A stretch of 11,387 nt of DNA from NCBI GenBank assembly GCA_946479055.1, contig CAMLEX010000089.1:1-11387 (forward strand), in the 5' to 3' direction. Shown here one piece after another: positions 7,474 to 11,387 of the stretch (position 1 is the first letter of the stretch; the number at the start of each line of letters is the position of its first letter). The translations under genes and the position numbers were made by a program. Under the pieces are notes generated by a model. That model was not told where the DNA came from, searched no databases, and saw nothing but the letters and a program-made list of their open reading frames with translations. This DNA is from an uncultured Bacteroidota bacterium (lineage in GTDB: Bacteria > Bacteroidota > Bacteroidia > Chitinophagales > Chitinophagaceae).

Positions 7474-9987
7474 ATGAAACGATTGCCGATATGCCTTTTT
7501 GTTTTTTTTATATTGGTTGCTCTCACCGGGCATGCTGTTGATATCTATGTAGCTCCAAACGGATCGGATACCAATCCTGGAACAAAAAATAGCCCTTTAG
7601 CTACGTTAACAAACGCCTTGCGAAAAGCAAGAGAATTACGGCGTTCAAATGATCCATCTGTTGCCAACGGCATTCATATCATTCTTCTCGGGGGAACATA
7701 CAATATATATGAGCCAATATTTATCCGTCCTGAAGATGCGGGGACACCAGCAAGCCCGACTTTTATTGAAGCGGCACCCGGCGAACAACCCATATTAAGT
7801 GGTGGCGTAATTATTAAAGGATGGAAAAAATTAGCCACACCCGTCAGTGGCTTACCCGCAAATGCAAAAGGAAAGCTATGGGCGGCTGATGTACCAATGA
7901 TTGCTGGAAAATTATTTGAATTCCGGCAATTATGGATCAATGATAAAAAAGCTGTTCGTGCAAAAGACATGAATGGAGAAACTATGAACAGGATATTAAG
8001 CTGGGATAAAAATGACGAGACCTGCTGGATACCTGCTCCTAAATCCCCTGTAAAGAATGTTGAAGGATTGGAAATGTATATTCATCAATGGTGGGCTATT
8101 GCCATTTTACGGATAAAAAAAATGGAAGTGCAGGGTGATAGCGCCAAACTTTTTTTTCATCAGCCTGAAAGTAAAATACAAAGCGAACATCCCTGGCCCG
8201 CACCATGGATATCAAAAGAAACAGGTAATTCTGCTTTTTATCTCGCAAATGCTATGCAATTCCTGGATGAGCCCGGTGAATGGTATTTGGATATTAACAA
8301 TCGTAAATTATATTATTGGCCACGCCACGACGAAGATTTAATAAAGGCATCAATAGCGGCTCCTTATTCAGAAACGTTGATAAGAATACAAGGAACAATT
8401 GATCACCCTGTATCCCATATTTTTTTCAAAGGGATTTCATTTCAACATACAGGTTGGTTGCGGCCTTCGCATTACGGCCATGTTCCGCACCAGGCTGGAT
8501 TGTATATGCTTGATGCGTATAAATTAAAACCTGCAGGTACAGCAGATAAGCAAACATTAGACAACCAGGCATGGATTGGAAGACCTGCAGCTGCAGTAGA
8601 AGTTTCTTTTGCTGATAAAACCGGTTTTGAGAATTGCCGTTTCGAACATCTTGCATCAACTGGCCTGGATTACAACAAAGGAGTACAGGATAATGTTGTT
8701 AAGGGAAATTTATTCAAAGATATTGGTGGTACAGCTATTCTTGCTGGCGTGTATTCGGATGAAGCAACGGAAATTCATTTGCCTTATAATCCCAAAGACG
8801 AAAGAGAAGTTTGTGATCAGCTATTGATCACTAATAACCTTATCACCGATGTTACGAACGAGGACTGGAGCTGTGTGGGTATTGGATTGGGGTATACAAG
8901 AAATTCAACAGTAGAACATAACGAAATAGAAAATGTATCCTACACGGGTATCAGCATGGGCTGGGGCTGGAGCCCAACAGCGACTGCGATGAAGAATAAC
9001 AAGATCATTGCTAACAAAATTCACCATTTTGGAAAACAAAATTATGATTGTGCAGGAATTTATACATTAAGTTCCCAACCCGGCTCTGTTGTCAGTAAAA
9101 ATTATATTGACAGTATTTACAAAGCTCCGTACGCTCATCTTCCTTCTCATTGGTTTTATATTTATGCTGATGAAGGTTCATCTTATTTTACGGTAAAGGA
9201 TAACTGGACTCCTTCCCCAAAATTTTTACAGAATGCTAACGGCCCCGGTAATGAATGGAATAATAATGGGCCGCAAATAGCTGAAAGCATTAAGCAAAAT
9301 GCGGGACTGCAGCCGGCCTTTCAATTTCTTGCAAGTGAAAAAACTGCAACGCAACTTAATCTTCCTATCAATGAAGAACATAACGAGGTGATTGAATTGG
9401 CGGTAAAAGAAGGTAAAACACTTGATCTGAAAAAGTTAAAGAATATCCTGCAACAAAATAAGATAGACAGTTCTGCCATCTATCATTGGAAAAATCATTA
9501 TGTGATTTTTGATAAGGTGCAGGATATAGCTGTAATGCAGGGAAGGCTGCGAAATAATTTTCCAGAAGCGGAAGTAAAAGTATATCACGATCTGTTTTAT
9601 GAATATGATAAACAAAAGCATTGTAAGGATAAAGTTGTTACCAAAGAATGGGATCATATTATTTTGACTGCTAACCTGGTTGTTGACAAAAAGCTACAAC
9701 AAGAATATCTGGATTATCATGCTACGCAATTTGAAAAATGGCCGGAGATAGCCGGAGGATTTTGTAATGCCGGTATTCAACAATTGTTACTATACAGAAA
9801 CGGGAAGCAACTGGTGTTGGTCATCAGTATACCGAAAGGAGAGAGCCTGGATAAACTCAATCCAAAAACTACAGCAAACAATCCACGAATGGATGAATGG
9901 AATAAACGAATGAAAAAATACCAGCGAGGAATTGAAGGAACGGAAAAAGGTGAAGTGTGGATGCTCTTAAGAAATATAGCACAATAG
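7474..9987 (+). CDS. Secreted right-handed beta-helix enzyme fused to L-rhamnose mutarotase domain
   Basis: The 837-residue protein starts with a signal peptide (MKRLPICLFVFFILVALTGHA); I prefer ATG 7474 to the TTG at 7465. Residues 23-115 (IYVAPNGSDTNPGTKNSPLA, LLGGTYNIYEPIFIRPEDAG, SGGVIIKGW) are the usual opening of secreted parallel beta-helix glycosidases and lyases; the opening recalls GH141, which I cannot confirm. Residues about 310-550 carry helix rungs rich in asparagine turns (FENCRFEHL, VVKGNLFKDIGG, LLITNNLITDV, VEHNEIENVSYTGISMGW). Residues about 725-837 match the L-rhamnose mutarotase family (DUF718/RhaM): EYLDYHATQFEKWPEI with likely catalytic H749, and NPRMDEWNKRMKKYQ followed by EKGEVWMLL. 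Residues 668-735 may form another ferredoxin-like half of that domain. It probably cleaves a rhamnose- or fucose-containing glycan and interconverts anomers of the released sugar outside the cytoplasm. Confidence 0.87.
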   Translation: MKRLPICLFVFFILVALTGHAVDIYVAPNGSDTNPGTKNSPLATLTNALRKARELRRSNDPSVANGIHIILLGGTYNIYEPIFIRPEDAGTPASPTFIEAAPGEQPILSGGVIIKGWKKLATPVSGLPANAKGKLWAADVPMIAGKLFEFRQLWINDKKAVRAKDMNGETMNRILSWDKNDETCWIPAPKSPVKNVEGLEMYIHQWWAIAILRIKKMEVQGDSAKLFFHQPESKIQSEHPWPAPWISKETGNSAFYLANAMQFLDEPGEWYLDINNRKLYYWPRHDEDLIKASIAAPYSETLIRIQGTIDHPVSHIFFKGISFQHTGWLRPSHYGHVPHQAGLYMLDAYKLKPAGTADKQTLDNQAWIGRPAAAVEVSFADKTGFENCRFEHLASTGLDYNKGVQDNVVKGNLFKDIGGTAILAGVYSDEATEIHLPYNPKDEREVCDQLLITNNLITDVTNEDWSCVGIGLGYTRNSTVEHNEIENVSYTGISMGWGWSPTATAMKNNKIIANKIHHFGKQNYDCAGIYTLSSQPGSVVSKNYIDSIYKAPYAHLPSHWFYIYADEGSSYFTVKDNWTPSPKFLQNANGPGNEWNNNGPQIAESIKQNAGLQPAFQFLASEKTATQLNLPINEEHNEVIELAVKEGKTLDLKKLKNILQQNKIDSSAIYHWKNHYVIFDKVQDIAVMQGRLRNNFPEAEVKVYHDLFYEYDKQKHCKDKVVTKEWDHIILTANLVVDKKLQQEYLDYHATQFEKWPEIAGGFCNAGIQQLLLYRNGKQLVLVISIPKGESLDKLNPKTTANNPRMDEWNKRMKKYQRGIEGTEKGEVWMLLRNIAQ

Positions 9988-10040
9988 GCAATAGCAAAAC
10001 AAAAATGGATTTTAAATATACCTTCAATGATGAGTAAAAA

Positions 10041-10048
10041 TAGGTTTG
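10041..10048 (+). promoter_or_regulatory. Candidate Bacteroidota -7 box
   Basis: TAGGTTTG fits the TAnnTTTG -7 consensus of the Bacteroidota primary sigma factor exactly. It is intergenic, downstream of the beta-helix gene and upstream of the rhamnosidase, where a promoter would be needed. No TTTG is present at the expected -33 distance, and an exact match of this short pattern is expected several times by chance in a window of this size. Confidence 0.2.
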
Positions 10049-10082
10049 TTCCCTGCTTCAGTTTATCATGGCATCGCCTGTT

Positions 10083-10111
10083 GCCTGTCCGAATGGCTCA
10101 GCCGGGCGGAC
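10083..10111. repeat. 29-base palindromic dispersed repeat, copy B
   Basis: Intergenic partner of the repeat at 6445-6473. Outer stem GTCCG (10087-10091) pairs with CGGAC (10107-10111), and an inner GGC/GCC pair (10095-10097 with 10101-10103) closes a TCA loop, giving a nested hairpin with an internal loop. The variable centre relative to copy A, with conserved arms, is what a REP-like mobile palindrome family would show. Confidence 0.7.
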
Positions 10112-10160
10112 GTCGCACTCTTGTACGTTCTGTTCGTTATTCATCAACCCACCCCTGCCC

Positions 10161-10190
10161 TTCCTTGCTTCGCTTTGCTCGCAATGACGA
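10161..10190 (-). repeat. CGTCATTGCGAGC-type dispersed repeat (minus orientation)
   Basis: Read on the minus strand this contains CGTCATTGCGAGC, then AAAGCGAAGCAA. I recognise this from memory as a short interspersed element common in intergenic regions of many Bacteroidota and some other bacteria. Its ends carry TTGC (10165-10168) and GCAA (10181-10184), and it is bracketed by CCCCT (10152-10156) and AGGGG (10193-10197). Its right end supplies the sequence just before ATG 10198, producing a chance-looking AGGAGG. No function is established that I know of. Confidence 0.6.
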
Positions 10191-10316
10191 GGAGGGGATG
10201 CAAACGCACAGCCCTCGCTTATCAAAGACTTTGCTATTTCTATTACAATTCCTTCATTGCAAAGTTTCGGCAATAAAAAAGACTTTTAGACTTTCAGGGT
10301 CTGTGCATCGGCAAGC

Positions 10317-10356
10317 ACCCCTTAAGGGGTTTGGAGGTTTTAAGGTGGTTGGGAGG
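10317..10356. repeat. 14-base perfect palindrome plus imperfect tandem duplication
   Basis: ACCCCTTAAGGGGT (10317-10330) is a perfect palindrome. It overlaps a direct repeat: TTAAGGGGTTTGGAGG (10322-10337) followed by TTAAGGTGGTTGGGAGG (10340-10356). C4TTAAG4-like elements followed by TTTGG/TTGGG are frequent in Bacteroidota intergenic DNA as I remember it. The segment also supplies a GGAGG (10333-10337) lying 7 bases before GTG 10345, the start I prefer for the rhamnosidase. Confidence 0.5.
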
Positions 10357-11387
10357 AGGTTCTTTGGATTGCTTTGCATCTTTGCGTCTTTGCGTGAAAT
10401 ATCCTTTGCGCAGCAAGCTACCTGGATCTGGTATCCCGGCGATTATGAAATATGGCTAAGCAATCAAATGCAAAACCGGAGAACAGACAGGGGTACATTC
10501 TTCCCGGTATTCTGGAAAGTAGACAATCATTATCCGTTGATGGATTTTCATAAAACGTTTGAATTAACAGAAGCGGAGGAAGTTTCTATTTATGCGGAAG
10601 GACAATACAATGTAAAATTGGACGGTAAACCATTGGAAGGAACGCCCAATAAAATAATAATTCCGGCAGGAAAACATAAAATAAACGTGAAAGTATTTTG
10701 TCAGCAGGCGGTTCCTACTATTTATATAAAAGGTAAAACAATCGTAAGCGATGGAAGTTGGCTGACAACCTTTGAAGATAAAGAATGGATTGATGAAACC
10801 GGTAAAACATCGGATATATCAGCTACTCAATGGCTCAAAGCAGGTTACTGGAATTTCAACGATCCTTCAGTACTGCCATCTGCATTCAAACTCCCGGTAA
10901 CACCGCAACAATCCGTTTCAGTAACAAAAAACGCCAATACACAGTTAGTAGATTTTGGTAAAGAAACATTTGGGTTTATCAAACTACATGGAATAAAAGG
11001 CAAAGGAGATATTGCCATTTACTATGGTGAAAGTAAAGAAGAAGCCTTAAATAATGACGGAGCCGTTACATTGGACAGGTTAAGTATTGATAATGCCAAT
11101 GCAAAGGATTCTGTAATGGAATTGTCAAAAGCATTTCGTTATGTGAATGTTGTTAAAGATGGTAATATACATATTGACTCTGTATCGATGTTATACGAAT
11201 ATGCTGATCTTAAAGACAAAGGAAGCTTCACCTGCAGTGATGAGGAGATCAACCAAATTTATGAAGTGGCTAAATATACACTGCATTTAAGCACAAGAGA
11301 ATTTTTTATTGACGGTATCAAACGTGATCGTTGGGTTTGGAGTGGTGATGCTTATCAAAGTTACCTGATGAACTATTACCTGATGAA
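10345..11387 (+). CDS. Exported GH78-type alpha-L-rhamnosidase, 3'-truncated by window edge
   Basis: The frame is open to the right edge (at least 347 codons from GTG 10345). Mature sequence begins near AQQATWIWYPGDYEIW, followed by an N-terminal beta domain (MDFHKTFELTEAEEVSIYAE, LVDFGKETFGFIKLHG). The catalytic-domain start is recognisable: GSFTCSDEEINQIYEVAKYT then DGIKRDRWVWSGDA (residues 323-336), the typical GH78 DG-x-KRDR-x-x-x-x-GDA signature. It releases alpha-linked L-rhamnose from plant glycans, probably in the periplasm. The start is uncertain. GTG 10345 has GGAGG 7 bases upstream and gives a plausible signal peptide (GRRFFGLLCIFASL core, cut near SFA-QQ). In-frame ATG 10198 adds about 49 unlikely residues, and ATG 10468 would delete the conserved TWIWYPGD region. 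The signal-peptide core is encoded by an 8-base tandem repeat, suggesting the native 5' end was replaced. Confidence 0.85.
   Translation, partial: MVGRRFFGLLCIFASLREISFAQQATWIWYPGDYEIWLSNQMQNRRTDRGTFFPVFWKVDNHYPLMDFHKTFELTEAEEVSIYAEGQYNVKLDGKPLEGTPNKIIIPAGKHKINVKVFCQQAVPTIYIKGKTIVSDGSWLTTFEDKEWIDETGKTSDISATQWLKAGYWNFNDPSVLPSAFKLPVTPQQSVSVTKNANTQLVDFGKETFGFIKLHGIKGKGDIAIYYGESKEEALNNDGAVTLDRLSIDNANAKDSVMELSKAFRYVNVVKDGNIHIDSVSMLYEYADLKDKGSFTCSDEEINQIYEVAKYTLHLSTREFFIDGIKRDRWVWSGDAYQSYLMNYYLM
10372..10411. repeat. 8-base tandem repeat (CTTTGCRT) inside the rhamnosidase signal-peptide region
   Basis: Three adjoining octamers CTTTGCAT, CTTTGCGT, CTTTGCGT (10372-10395), one octamer-length interruption (GAAATATC), then CTTTGCGC (10404-10411) in the same 8-base register. 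Similar CTTTGCGT strings followed by GAAA are, from memory, common dispersed motifs in Bacteroidota intergenic regions. Because 8 is not a multiple of 3 the frame rotates through the units, yielding LCIFASLREISFAQ. Confidence 0.7.

Larger units (their letters stand above)
9988..10344. other. Repeat-rich intergenic region before the rhamnosidase gene
   Basis: This gap holds no believable independent gene. It is a mosaic: a plain AT-rich stretch with a possible -7 promoter box (9988-10082), the palindromic repeat copy B, a segment about 10112-10160 of unknown kind that is notably GC-richer, the CGTCATTGCGAG-type element in minus orientation, a further unexplained stretch (10199-10316), and a 14-base perfect palindrome. 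From ATG 10198 onward the rhamnosidase frame is already open, giving about 70 extra residues without any resemblance to a known domain. Short overlapping open frames on both strands at 10046-10276 are made of repeat sequence and are not called. Confidence 0.7.

Noticed and set aside
7351..7533. 60-codon minus-strand frame across the gap before the beta-helix gene
   Set aside because: Overlaps the signal-peptide coding region of the real gene and shows no recognisable domain.
10058..10276. Short open frames on both strands in the repeat region
   Set aside because: They overlap each other, are made of repeat sequence and resemble no protein family.
10280..10302. AGAC/GTCT inverted repeat (near 10288-10302) as a terminator
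   Set aside because: Only a 4-base stem and no following T-run.
10198..10344. ATG 10198 as start of the rhamnosidase
   Set aside because: Adds 49 residues of repeat-derived sequence before the likely signal peptide; the AGGAGG before it is the end of a repeat and only 2 bases from the ATG. Not excluded.

Overview
The window looks like a carbohydrate-use locus from a Bacteroidota chromosome, most likely Chitinophagaceae or a close relative. The reasons are the AT-rich composition, the lack of Shine-Dalgarno sites before most genes, the family mix (DUF3826, STN domain, GH78, DUF718-type mutarotase, SSS symporter), and dispersed intergenic repeats of a kind common in that phylum. All genes are on the + strand. 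No rRNA, tRNA, CRISPR, transposase or regulator gene was seen.

Bases 1-7278 hold six tightly spaced genes (gaps of 8, 58, 17, 37 and 26 bases) that read as one operon. They are the 3' end of a DUF3826 gene, a secreted sialidase-like beta-propeller, a sodium:solute symporter, a FAH-family 2-keto-3-deoxy sugar-acid dehydratase, a DHDPS/NAL-family aldolase or dehydratase, and an exported three-part protein (STN-like domain, acetyl-xylan-esterase-like alpha/beta hydrolase, sugar isomerase/epimerase TIM barrel). After a 195-base gap comes a secreted beta-helix glycosidase- or lyase-like protein with a C-terminal L-rhamnose mutarotase domain. The window ends inside an exported GH78-type alpha-L-rhamnosidase.

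Taken together, the genes suggest breakdown of a rhamnose-containing plant polysaccharide such as rhamnogalacturonan. Exported enzymes would de-esterify the glycan and release sugars, sugars would be mutarotated or isomerised outside the cytoplasm, a sodium symporter would import the product, and a non-phosphorylative keto-deoxy-acid route would finish the job inside. The substrate is inferred. The sialidase + symporter + NanA-like set resembles a sialic acid operon, but the key residues do not support that.

The most unusual DNA is in the repeats. A 29-base GC-rich palindromic repeat occurs twice: once inside the coding sequence of the esterase/isomerase fusion, in the linker between its enzyme domains, and once in the intergenic region before the rhamnosidase. 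That intergenic region (about 9988-10411) is a patchwork of at least four different repeat motifs. The last one, an 8-base tandem repeat, encodes the hydrophobic core of the rhamnosidase signal peptide, and this gene has no conventional ATG start at the expected place.
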